From Citrifermentans bremense (lineage in GTDB: Bacteria > Desulfobacterota > Desulfuromonadia > Geobacterales > Geobacteraceae), in contig NZ_AP023213.1 in the NCBI RefSeq assembly GCF_014218275.1, positions 970,001 through 1,034,000 of the forward strand: DNA of 64,000 nt, written 5' to 3'. Below are positions 35,508 through 43,213 of the stretch, piece after piece. The notes beneath the pieces are model-generated. The model had not been told where the DNA came from. It saw only the letters and a list, made by a program, of their open reading frames with translations, and did not search any database. Every line of letters begins with the position of its first letter. The stretch's first letter is position 1. The translations under genes and the position numbers were made by a program.

Positions 35508-35708
35508 TCAGTGGCTAGGCGTCGATCTCCTTTCACTGCCACGATATTCGCGATTCGGTGTGGCGGCCCGCACCGGGTCCACCCCTACCGTTACCCATCC
35601 CGAACTGCGCAGAAATCTGGCGACAACCCCTGCTTCTATCAAACTGTGGAGCATAAAATCATTCACATAATCATACCTATTGTTTGTCCACTTGACCTGA
35701 ACTAGCAT
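35508..35708 (-). CDS. Small RSSGWV-motif protein (GSU3473-like), second copy
   Basis: The 66-residue protein contains FLRSSGWVTVGVDPVR, matching the protein at 32174-32386. A GGAAG site precedes its ATG. The N-terminal half is more divergent and the C-terminus is charged (YRGSERRS). Function unknown; two copies within 3.5 kb suggest local duplication or a functional pair. Confidence 0.7.
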   Translation of the reverse strand: MLVQVKWTNNRYDYVNDFMLHSLIEAGVVARFLRSSGWVTVGVDPVRAATPNREYRGSERRSTPSH

Positions 35709-35738
35709 AGCGCTTCCTAGGTTTTATGAAAATAGGGC

Positions 35739-36308
35739 TTATGCGGTTTTGCGCAGTTTGCCATAGGCGGCGAGCCCGAGGAAGCCGGCGCCAAGGAGCA
35801 TTATGGTGCCCGGTTCAGGGACAGGGGCGCTGCCGCTATCGCCGTAGGCAGTTAGTTCGGATGACGCAAGGTAGAAGTCGCCAAAGCTAAAAGGCGCTTG
35901 GGAAACATTTACACATAGACTACCATCAGCCCATAGATCAACGTTCCCCACTAAATTGCCCGTATAAGTATTGGATGTGAGGGCGAAATTATAGGAGTAA
36001 ATACCGCCGGTGCTCCAGATTGTAGCAGCTTCGCTACCGTCCGGAATAGGTATAAAACCCAAAAAATAAGTGGGTTTATTGTCATCGTAGAGCGAAATTT
36101 TTAGGTCGTAGGACGAGATAGTGTCGTTGCCGCCCATGAAAAAACTCTTGAAGCCGTCGTCAGCGATGCTATGTGTGTAGGAGTAGGCAGGAGGAATCAA
36201 GATGTCAGGGTTGAAGTCTATCTTGTCGGACCACGTTGTTGGAATCGCCCATGCACTCACTGCTGACATCATCGCAAGTCCCACCAGTAACGCAGCAATT
36301 CTTTTCAT
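35739..36308 (-). CDS. PEP-CTERM sorting domain protein
   Basis: The 189-residue protein has a signal peptide ending near AWA. A central beta-rich domain is not recognised. The C-terminal sorting signal is complete: PVPEPGTIMLLGAGFLGLAA, then a basic tail KLRK. Such proteins are processed by exosortase and linked to exopolysaccharide or biofilm matrix; no exosortase gene lies in this window. The ATG at 36308 follows AGGAGG; the longer frame to 36344 is rejected. Its A/T content is higher than that of its neighbours. Confidence 0.88.
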   Translation of the reverse strand: MKRIAALLVGLAMMSAVSAWAIPTTWSDKIDFNPDILIPPAYSYTHSIADDGFKSFFMGGNDTISSYDLKISLYDDNKPTYFLGFIPIPDGSEAATIWSTGGIYSYNFALTSNTYTGNLVGNVDLWADGSLCVNVSQAPFSFGDFYLASSELTAYGDSGSAPVPEPGTIMLLGAGFLGLAAYGKLRKTA

Positions 36309-36640
36309 GCTATGCCTCCTGTGTTTTTGATAGACAACCAGCAACTTTCAGCAAATATTTTGCCAAACCTGTATCTATGTGATTTTAAAGATAATCTTAT
36401 GCAGAAGCAAAAATATAAGAAGAGGGGTTGCAAAGTATTTCGACACCTGATCGTGGGGGCTGTGGCAGGGTAACCTATCAGTAATATAGCTCTTTCATGT
36501 TACGCCAGGGTGTTTTGTGTCGTTCCCTGCTGTGTCGAGAACCTTTACGCCCCCCTGCAGGTATCGACTGCTGATCCGTCGAGGCATGCCCCAGGATTTT
36601 TTGAAACTGAATCCGATCATGCGCCATGTCAGACTCCCTT
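36309..36640. other. Intergenic region, no gene seen
   Basis: The region upstream of the PEP-CTERM gene is A/T-rich near 36350-36420 and then featureless. No believable frame, RNA or promoter pair was identified. Confidence 0.5.
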
Positions 36641-36684
36641 CTGGTCCTACCTAGACTTCCAGAACCCGATTTAGGTAGGACCAG
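36641..36684. repeat. Perfect 13-bp inverted repeat
   Basis: CTGGTCCTACCTA (36641-36653) is repeated exactly in inverse at 36672-36684, with an 18-base loop. No T-run follows. It could be an operator, an RNA stem or the mark of a past insertion. Confidence 0.7.
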
Positions 36685-36687
36685 GAA

Positions 36688-36726
36688 TAAAAAGCCCGCT
36701 AAATCTGTCTCAGATCATAGCGGGCT
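36688..36726 (-). terminator. Rho-independent terminator after hpnH
   Basis: On the minus strand AGCCCGCT pairs with AGCGGGCT, with an inner stem ATCTG/CAGAT, followed by TTTTTATT. It lies about 80 bases after the hpnH stop codon. Confidence 0.9.
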
Positions 36727-36808
36727 CTTTGCGGGGCGCCACGTGTAAATGCTTGTATTTATGTATCTTTCAGTCGGCGTGAAACGTCCTGAAACGTGGT
36801 GAAAAGGT

Positions 36809-37807
36809 CTAGGTCAAGTTCCAGCAGAACATTTCCCACATATCTTTCCAGCTCTTGCCGATTTCGCCTACGACGGTCGGCTCGAAGCCGCAGTGCATCA
36901 TGCACTGGGCGCAGCGCTGATCTTTCCCTACTCCGTATTTCTCCCACTGCGTCTTTTCCATCATCTCGGCGAAACTCCCGTAATGCTCGTCGGTGATCAG
37001 GTAGCAAGGCGCCTTCCAGCCGCGCGGGTTCCTGGTCGGGTTCCCCCACGGGGTGCAGTCGAGCTCCTTCGCCCCTTTGAGGAAACGCAAATACATGGGC
37101 GTGGAGAAAAACCGGAAACGCTTGCTCATCTCGAAGACTTCTTCGAACTTCTTCTGGATTTCCCGCCGCTCCAAAAAGAGCTTCTCGCCTACTGCCTCGT
37201 AGCCGAATCCCGGCGCTACCAGGAAGCCGTCCACCCCGATGTCTTTCAGGTGCGAGAAGAGCATCTCTATCTCGATCAGGTCGGTCTCTTTGAAGATGGT
37301 GGTGTTGGTGCAGAGCCTGAAGCCCAGCTGCTTCGCTTTCCGGATGGCTGACATCGCGATCTTGAAGGTGCCGGCGCGCTCAAGGATCCGGTCGTGGGTC
37401 TCTTCCATGCCGTCCATGTGCACGTTGATGACCAGGTTCGGGTGCGGCTTCATGCTGTCCAGCGCCTTTTCGAGCAGCAGCGCGTTGGTGCAGAGGTAGA
37501 TGTGCTTGCCGCACGCCAGTACTTCGTCGATGAGCTGGAAGATGTGCGGATAGAGAAAGGGCTCTCCGCCGGTTATGGTGACTACCGGTGCCGGGCATTC
37601 ATCAACCGAGTCCAGGCACTGCTTCAGCGTCATCATGTCCTGGATAGTGTCGGCGTACTCCCTGATCCTGCCGCAGCCGGAGCAGGCGAGGTTGCATAGA
37701 TGCGTCGGCTCAAGCATCAGGACCAGCGGGTACTTCTCGATCTTGTTCAGCTTGTTGGAAACGATGTACCTGGTCAGATCATAGTTCAATCGCATTGGAA
37801 AACGCAT
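36809..37807 (-). CDS. hpnH: Adenosyl-hopene transferase, radical SAM (HpnH)
   Basis: The 332-residue protein has the radical SAM motif CNLACSGC (Cys38, Cys42, Cys45), the glycine-rich TITGGEPFLYP, and a Cys-rich C-terminal segment (CAQCMMHCG). Length and sequence match HpnH, which joins adenosine to the hopene side chain, the first step toward extended hopanoids. It is the last gene of the minus-strand hopanoid group shc-hpnA-dxs-hpnH. Confidence 0.95.
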   Translation of the reverse strand: MRFPMRLNYDLTRYIVSNKLNKIEKYPLVLMLEPTHLCNLACSGCGRIREYADTIQDMMTLKQCLDSVDECPAPVVTITGGEPFLYPHIFQLIDEVLACGKHIYLCTNALLLEKALDSMKPHPNLVINVHMDGMEETHDRILERAGTFKIAMSAIRKAKQLGFRLCTNTTIFKETDLIEIEMLFSHLKDIGVDGFLVAPGFGYEAVGEKLFLERREIQKKFEEVFEMSKRFRFFSTPMYLRFLKGAKELDCTPWGNPTRNPRGWKAPCYLITDEHYGSFAEMMEKTQWEKYGVGKDQRCAQCMMHCGFEPTVVGEIGKSWKDMWEMFCWNLT

Positions 37808-37857
37808 GATAGGTAGGCTTCCTTTATGGCTGTGGATTTGCGGACGATGACAAGGCT

Positions 37858-37899
37858 GCGGGACAGGCCTGTGAAAATGATCCTCTAAGCCTGTCCCGC
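37858..37899 (-). terminator. Hairpin between dxs and hpnH
   Basis: GCGGGACAGGC and GCCTGTCCCGC form a perfect 11-bp stem with a 20-base loop. No good T-run follows on the minus strand, so it may attenuate or stabilise rather than stop transcription. Confidence 0.5.
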
Positions 37900-37926
37900 G
37901 TCAGGTGAATCCAGGGGTACTTGCAG

Positions 37927-39834
37927 CTATTTGACCACGGCGAGCTGCGGAGAAGTCCCGCTCTCCCCTTTGAGGAACGTCTCGCAGGTGGCGGCTATGC
38001 CGGCGGCGTCAAGACCAAGGTCCGCTCTCAATTGGGCCTGGGTCCCCTGCTCGATGAAGCGGTCGGGGATGCCGATCCTCTTTATCCGGACCGCGTTCAG
38101 CACCGCGTCGGAAAGCACTTCCAGGACGGCGCTGCCGAAGCCACCCAAGAGGGCGTTCTCTTCTACGGTGACGATGCAGCCGGTCTTCTTGGCCTGGGCC
38201 AGGATCAGTTCCGAATCGATCGGTTTTATGAACCGGGCGTTGACCACGGAGGCAAAGATCCCTTTCTGCCTGAGCTGGGCCGCGGCCTCAAGCGCCGGAT
38301 GGACCGTGGAGCCTATGGCGACTATGGTCAGGTCGCCGCCGTCGACCAGGATCTCGCCTTTGCCGATGGGGAGCTCCTGCAGCTCCTGGTCCAGGGGGAC
38401 ACCGAAGCCGGCGCCGCGCGGATAGCGCAGAGACATCGGCCGCCCGGAGTAGAGGGCGGTCTTCAGCATGTGCTGCAGCTCGTTCTCGTCTTTGGGTGCC
38501 ATTACGGTCAGTTCCGGGAGGTGGCGCAGGTACGAGATGTCGAAGCTGCCGTGGTGCGTCGGGCCGTCGTCGCCGACGAGCCCTGCGCGGTCGAGGGCGA
38601 GGGTGACCGGGAGCTTCTGCAGGCAGATGTCGTGGAAGACCTGGTCGTAGGCGCGCTGGGTGAAGGTCGAGTAGATGGCGGCGACCGGGCGGAACCCTTC
38701 CACCGCGAGCCCCGCCGCGAAGGTGAGCGCGTGCTGCTCGGCTATCCCAACATCGAAGAAACGGTCCGGGAAGCGCTCGGCGAACGGGGTGAGGCCGGTG
38801 CCGTCCGGCATGGCGGCAGTGATGGCCAGGACCTTCGGGTCCAGCTCGCCCAGCTTCACCATGGTGTCGCCGAAGACGCTGGTGTAGGAGGGAGGAGGGA
38901 GCTTGGCCGGGGAGGCGCTCGCCGGCCTGGTGGGCGCCACACCGTGGAACTTGTCCGGCATGGTCTCGGCAGGAGGGTACCCCTTTCCCTTCTTGGTCAT
39001 CACGTGCAAAAGGATCGGCCCTTCGAGCCGTTTCACGTTTTCCAGCACCCCAAGGAGGGTGGGGAGGTCGTGCCCGGCGATGGGCCCCACGTACTCGAAG
39101 CCAAGCCCCTCGAATAGGGTGCCGGGGGTGAGGAAGCCCTTGAGCGAATTCTCCGCCTTCTTCGCGAAGTGCAGGATGTTGCCGCCGATGGCCGGGATGT
39201 TGGCCATGACCGCCTCCATCTCCTTCTTCAGGCTTCTGTAGTAGCCGCCGGTCATCTTGCGCGAGATGAAGGAGGAGAGGGCGCCGACGTTCTTGGAGAT
39301 GGACATCTCGTTGTCGTTCAAAACCACGATCAGGTTTTTCTTTAGATGCCCCGCCTGGTTCAACGCCTCGAAGGCCATGCCGCCGGTAAGAGAGCCGTCC
39401 CCTATCACGGAGATGATGCGGGCGTCATCCTCTTTGAGCCCATGGGCTACCGCCATGCCTAGCCCGGCGGAGATGGAGGTAGAGGAGTGTCCCACGCCGA
39501 AGGCGTCGTGGGGGGATTCGCTGCGCTTGGGAAAGCCGCTGATCCCCTTGTAGCAGCGCTGGGTGTGGAAGCTGTCACGGCGGCCGGTCAGGATCTTGTG
39601 GGTGTAGGCCTGGTGCCCGACGTCCCAGATGATCTTGTCCTTCGGGGAGTCAAAGCAGTAGTGCAAAGCGATGGTCAGCTCCACCGCCCCCAGGTTGGAG
39701 GCCAGGTGCCCGCCGGTCCTGGTCACCGTCTCCAGGAGAAAAGCGCGCACCTCTTCGGCAAGGGGAGTCAGCTCCTCGGCATCGAGCTTCTTCAGGTCGT
39801 CGGGACCGTTGATCTTGCTTAGCAGTCTGTACAT
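37927..39834 (-). CDS. dxs: 1-deoxy-D-xylulose-5-phosphate synthase
   Basis: The 635-residue enzyme has the thiamine-diphosphate site ([15 protein letters not shown]), the active-site HPSK-less N-terminal [12 protein letters not shown], and transketolase-type C-terminal domains. It condenses pyruvate and glyceraldehyde-3-phosphate, the entry step of the MEP isoprenoid pathway. Its position among hopanoid genes makes sense because hopene needs six C5 units. AAGGAG precedes the ATG. Confidence 0.97.
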   Translation of the reverse strand: MYRLLSKINGPDDLKKLDAEELTPLAEEVRAFLLETVTRTGGHLASNLGAVELTIALHYCFDSPKDKIIWDVGHQAYTHKILTGRRDSFHTQRCYKGISGFPKRSESPHDAFGVGHSSTSISAGLGMAVAHGLKEDDARIISVIGDGSLTGGMAFEALNQAGHLKKNLIVVLNDNEMSISKNVGALSSFISRKMTGGYYRSLKKEMEAVMANIPAIGGNILHFAKKAENSLKGFLTPGTLFEGLGFEYVGPIAGHDLPTLLGVLENVKRLEGPILLHVMTKKGKGYPPAETMPDKFHGVAPTRPASASPAKLPPPSYTSVFGDTMVKLGELDPKVLAITAAMPDGTGLTPFAERFPDRFFDVGIAEQHALTFAAGLAVEGFRPVAAIYSTFTQRAYDQVFHDICLQKLPVTLALDRAGLVGDDGPTHHGSFDISYLRHLPELTVMAPKDENELQHMLKTALYSGRPMSLRYPRGAGFGVPLDQELQELPIGKGEILVDGGDLTIVAIGSTVHPALEAAAQLRQKGIFASVVNARFIKPIDSELILAQAKKTGCIVTVEENALLGGFGSAVLEVLSDAVLNAVRIKRIGIPDRFIEQGTQAQLRADLGLDAAGIAATCETFLKGESGTSPQLAVVK

Positions 39835-39928
39835 GGATCTCCTTGAGAACCCGTAGCGATATCAATGCAAAAAAGAGAAAACCTTGAACCCAAAACCAAG
39901 AGCCAAACCGAATGGTTCCGTATTGTGG

Positions 39929-40924
39929 CTAACGGTTCTGGTTGACGTAGCCGTTGTCGCGGAACCACTCTACGGCGCGCTCCAGCGCTCCTTCAACCGG
40001 CGGCAGCGGCAAGCCCAACTCGTTCACTGCCTTGCCCGGATCGAAAAACATGAACTTCGCGGCCATCTGCACTCCCGCAAGCGGAATCAGCGGCTCTTTG
40101 CCGGTGACGGCTGAGAGCGCATGGTTGGCGTAGGCTGCCATCAGTATCGGGTAGTAGGGGAGCTTCACCCGCGGCGCCTTCAACCCGGTGATGCCTGACA
40201 GGATCTCGAAGATCTCCGCCAGGGTCAGGTTCCGGTTCCCCAGGATGTACTTTTCCCCGACCCGCCCTTTCTGCGCCGCCAGGAGGTGTCCCCTGGCGCA
40301 CGCCTCCACGTCTATCAGGTTCAGCCCTGTATCGAGATAGGCGGGCATCCGGCCGTTCAAAAAGTCGACGATGATCTTGCCGGTCGGCGTCGGCTTCACA
40401 TCCATCGGCCCAACCGGAGTGGAGGGGTTCACGATCACCAGCGGCAGCCCCTTCGCCAGGAAGGACTCTGCCGCCCGCTCTGCCAGGAACTTGCTCTTCT
40501 TGTAGTCCCCCACCATATGGCAGAAGTCTACGGGTGTGCTCTCGGTGCCGGGGGTGCCGTCGCCGGGGTTGCCCAGGGTCCCGACGCTGCTGGTGTAGAC
40601 CACCTTCTCGACTCCGACGGCGAGCGCCGCCGACATTATCGCCCGGGTCCCTTTGACGTTGACATCGTACATGGCCTGCGGGGTACGTGTCCAGAGCCTG
40701 TAGTCGGCGGCTGCGTGGAAAAGCGCCTGGCAGCCGCCGAGCGCCTTCACCAGAGCCTCGCGGTCGCTCAGGTCCCCTTCCCGGATTTCTATGTCGAGCC
40801 CGGAGAGGTTCCGGCGGTCCGAGCCCGGCCGCGCCAGCACCCGCACCTCCCAGCCGTCCTTCAGGAGTTCGCGCACGATGCTCGCGCCGATGAACCCGGT
40901 GGCTCCGGTGACGAACGCTTTCAC
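39929..40924 (-). CDS. hpnA: Hopanoid-associated sugar epimerase (HpnA), SDR family
   Basis: The 331-residue extended short-chain dehydrogenase has the NAD loop TGATGFIGASIVREL and an active-site YKKSK. It matches the hopanoid-linked HpnA group by context and length. It begins at GTG 40924, shortly after the shc stop codon, with CGGAG upstream. The enzyme probably modifies the sugar or polyol side chain; its exact reaction is not established. Confidence 0.88.
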   Translation of the reverse strand: MKAFVTGATGFIGASIVRELLKDGWEVRVLARPGSDRRNLSGLDIEIREGDLSDREALVKALGGCQALFHAAADYRLWTRTPQAMYDVNVKGTRAIMSAALAVGVEKVVYTSSVGTLGNPGDGTPGTESTPVDFCHMVGDYKKSKFLAERAAESFLAKGLPLVIVNPSTPVGPMDVKPTPTGKIIVDFLNGRMPAYLDTGLNLIDVEACARGHLLAAQKGRVGEKYILGNRNLTLAEIFEILSGITGLKAPRVKLPYYPILMAAYANHALSAVTGKEPLIPLAGVQMAAKFMFFDPGKAVNELGLPLPPVEGALERAVEWFRDNGYVNQNR

Positions 40925-40937
40925 CCGCGCGCTCCGG

Positions 40938-42980
40938 TCACGGCTGCGTCCTGGTGAGGGTGCGGTAGGTCCCAAGCGCCATGAGCGGGAAGCAGTTGCG
41001 GTAGATGTGGTACTTGATCATGAAGTACTTGGGGAACCCGGTCCCGGTGTACTGCTGCTCGTCCCAGGTCCCGTCGCTGTTCTGGGTCGAGATCAGGTAC
41101 TGCACCCCCCGCACCACGGTCGCCGAGTGCATCTCGCCGGCAGCCAAAAGACCCAGGAGCGCCCACCCCGTCTGCGAAGCGGTGCTCTCGCCGACGCCTG
41201 CCAGCGTCCGGTCGTGGTACGACTGGCAGGTCTCCCCCCAGCCGCCGTCTATGTTCTGGCGCGACTTGATCCAGTTCACTGCCTTGCGTATGTAGGGCTG
41301 ATCCATGTCCTCGCCGATGGCGGCGAGCCCGCAAAGCACCGACCAGGTGCCGTACAGGTAGTTCACCCCCCAGCGCCCCCACCAGGGCCCTTCCGGCTCC
41401 TGGTTCTTCTTCAGGAACTCGATGGCGCGCTGCGCCGCCGGGAAGGTGATGGGGTAGTCGAAGGTTCCCATGAGCTCCAGCATCCGGCCGCTCAGGTCCG
41501 CGGTCGGGGGATCGATGAGCGCCTCCAGGTCGGCAAAGGGGATCTTGTTCAGGACGTGCCTGGTGTTGTCCTTGTCGAACGCCCCCCAGCCGCCGTTCTT
41601 GCTCTGCATCCCCAGGCACCAGTTGATGCCGCGCTTGATGGCGGCGTCCATGGCTTTGCGGTCCTTCACCTGGATACCCTTGAGAGCGATCATGACGAAG
41701 CCGGAATCGTCCACGTCCGGATACCAGTCGTTCAGGAACTCGAAGGCCCACCCACCCGGCTCCAGGTCGGGAGACTTGACGCGCCAGTCCCCCGGCCGGG
41801 TCACCTCCTTGTCCAGAAGCCACTGGGCCCCTTTCGCCAGGGAAGGGTGGTCGGGGGGGACACCGGCATCCACAAGCGCCTTGAGCGCCAAAGCCGTGTC
41901 CCACACTGGCGAGACGCACGACTGAAGCACCAGCTGGTCCTCAGTCTCGATGCAGAAGTTCGCCAACGCCCTCAACCCCTGCTCCACGGCGGGATGGTCG
42001 TTCTGGTACCCCAGCACGTTGAGCGCCAGGATGGCGTTCAGCATAGCTGGCTGGATGCCCCCCCAGTCGCCGGTCGCTTCCTGGTGCTCCAGCACCCACT
42101 CCTCCGCCTTGGCAAGCGCCGCCTTCTTGAACGGCCGCAACGGGCTCTTCTCGTACACCTTGAGCAAGCGGTCCAGCCCGATGAAGAAATTCTCCCAGGT
42201 GAGGATGCCGCCGCCCTTGGCGAAGCTGTAGTCCGCCGGGGTGGGCTGACGCACGAAGAGCTCCTGCACGCGGGCCGAAGGTGGGACCCTGCGCACCGGG
42301 CGGCTGTGCATCACCACGGAAAGGGGGATGATGGTAGCCCTCGCCCAGCTGGAGAACTCGTACACGTTGATGTAGGCCCAGTTGGGAAGGAGGTTCAGCT
42401 CCACCGGCATGCTCGGCACACCCCGCCAGTCGAACTCTCCGAAGAGCGCCAGGAAGATCTTGGTGAAGACCCGGCTCTTGATGATCCCCCCCTGCTCCAG
42501 GATGAAGGCCCGCGCGCGGGCAAGGGCCGGGTGCTCCGCCGGGTAGCCGGAGAGCTTCAGGGCGAAGTAGGCTTCTATCGTGGTCGACAGGTCGCCCGGG
42601 CCGCCGTAATAGATGGTCCAGAAACCCTCTTCTGTCTGTTTCGAGAGCAGGTAGTTTGACATCTTGCGCTGGCGCTCATGATCAACGAGCCCCAGGAAAT
42701 GGAACAGCATGATGTATTCGGCGGTGATAGTGACATTGGATTCGAGCTCTGCCCACCAGTAACCTTTAGGCAGCTGCTCCTTAAAGAAGAAGTCGCGGCT
42801 TCCCTCAATGGCCACATCCAAGGGGCTCTTTGCCCTGCCCGTTTTACGCTTCCAGATCGAAGCAGGAAGGTGGTGCACCTTTGCTCCAACCTGTTGCTCG
42901 ACGCTTTGCTCCGGCTCAGCAACGGTACCGTTGAACGAGGTGAGTGCGTGTGATATGGGGTGCTTGAATGGGGAGGTCAC
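40938..42980 (-). CDS. shc: Squalene-hopene cyclase
   Basis: The 680-residue protein has the catalytic aspartate motif DVDD (residues about 422-425) and several QW repeats (for example GWGAFDKDN and GGWGETCQSY). It cyclises squalene to hopene on the inner membrane. The start is taken as GTG 42980, because AAGGAG lies six bases upstream; a GTG 11 codons earlier has no such site. It is first in the minus-strand hopanoid group and divergent from hpnN. Confidence 0.96.
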   Translation of the reverse strand: MTSPFKHPISHALTSFNGTVAEPEQSVEQQVGAKVHHLPASIWKRKTGRAKSPLDVAIEGSRDFFFKEQLPKGYWWAELESNVTITAEYIMLFHFLGLVDHERQRKMSNYLLSKQTEEGFWTIYYGGPGDLSTTIEAYFALKLSGYPAEHPALARARAFILEQGGIIKSRVFTKIFLALFGEFDWRGVPSMPVELNLLPNWAYINVYEFSSWARATIIPLSVVMHSRPVRRVPPSARVQELFVRQPTPADYSFAKGGGILTWENFFIGLDRLLKVYEKSPLRPFKKAALAKAEEWVLEHQEATGDWGGIQPAMLNAILALNVLGYQNDHPAVEQGLRALANFCIETEDQLVLQSCVSPVWDTALALKALVDAGVPPDHPSLAKGAQWLLDKEVTRPGDWRVKSPDLEPGGWAFEFLNDWYPDVDDSGFVMIALKGIQVKDRKAMDAAIKRGINWCLGMQSKNGGWGAFDKDNTRHVLNKIPFADLEALIDPPTADLSGRMLELMGTFDYPITFPAAQRAIEFLKKNQEPEGPWWGRWGVNYLYGTWSVLCGLAAIGEDMDQPYIRKAVNWIKSRQNIDGGWGETCQSYHDRTLAGVGESTASQTGWALLGLLAAGEMHSATVVRGVQYLISTQNSDGTWDEQQYTGTGFPKYFMIKYHIYRNCFPLMALGTYRTLTRTQP

Positions 42981-43213
42981 TACGTACTCCTTTTTGCCAG
43001 AATTGGTGGGCACTAATAGAGTGTAGCCGCTTTGTTTATACTTTACAAGTGGCGAAACTTAACATGGTTTTCCTAAAAGGTACACTGTTTTTTTGGTGGT
43101 GAAAGATTTTTTTCCTAATGAAAACAATAGTTTGATCCGGGTGTTGATTGTGGTGGCTGTGTGTGCTAGGTTGCTAGCGCCTGAACTTTTGTACACAAAA
43201 CTGACGAGGTTCT

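Noticed and set aside
40791-42659. 622-codon plus-strand frame across shc
   Set aside because: It is antisense to squalene-hopene cyclase, whose DVDD and QW motifs are clear.
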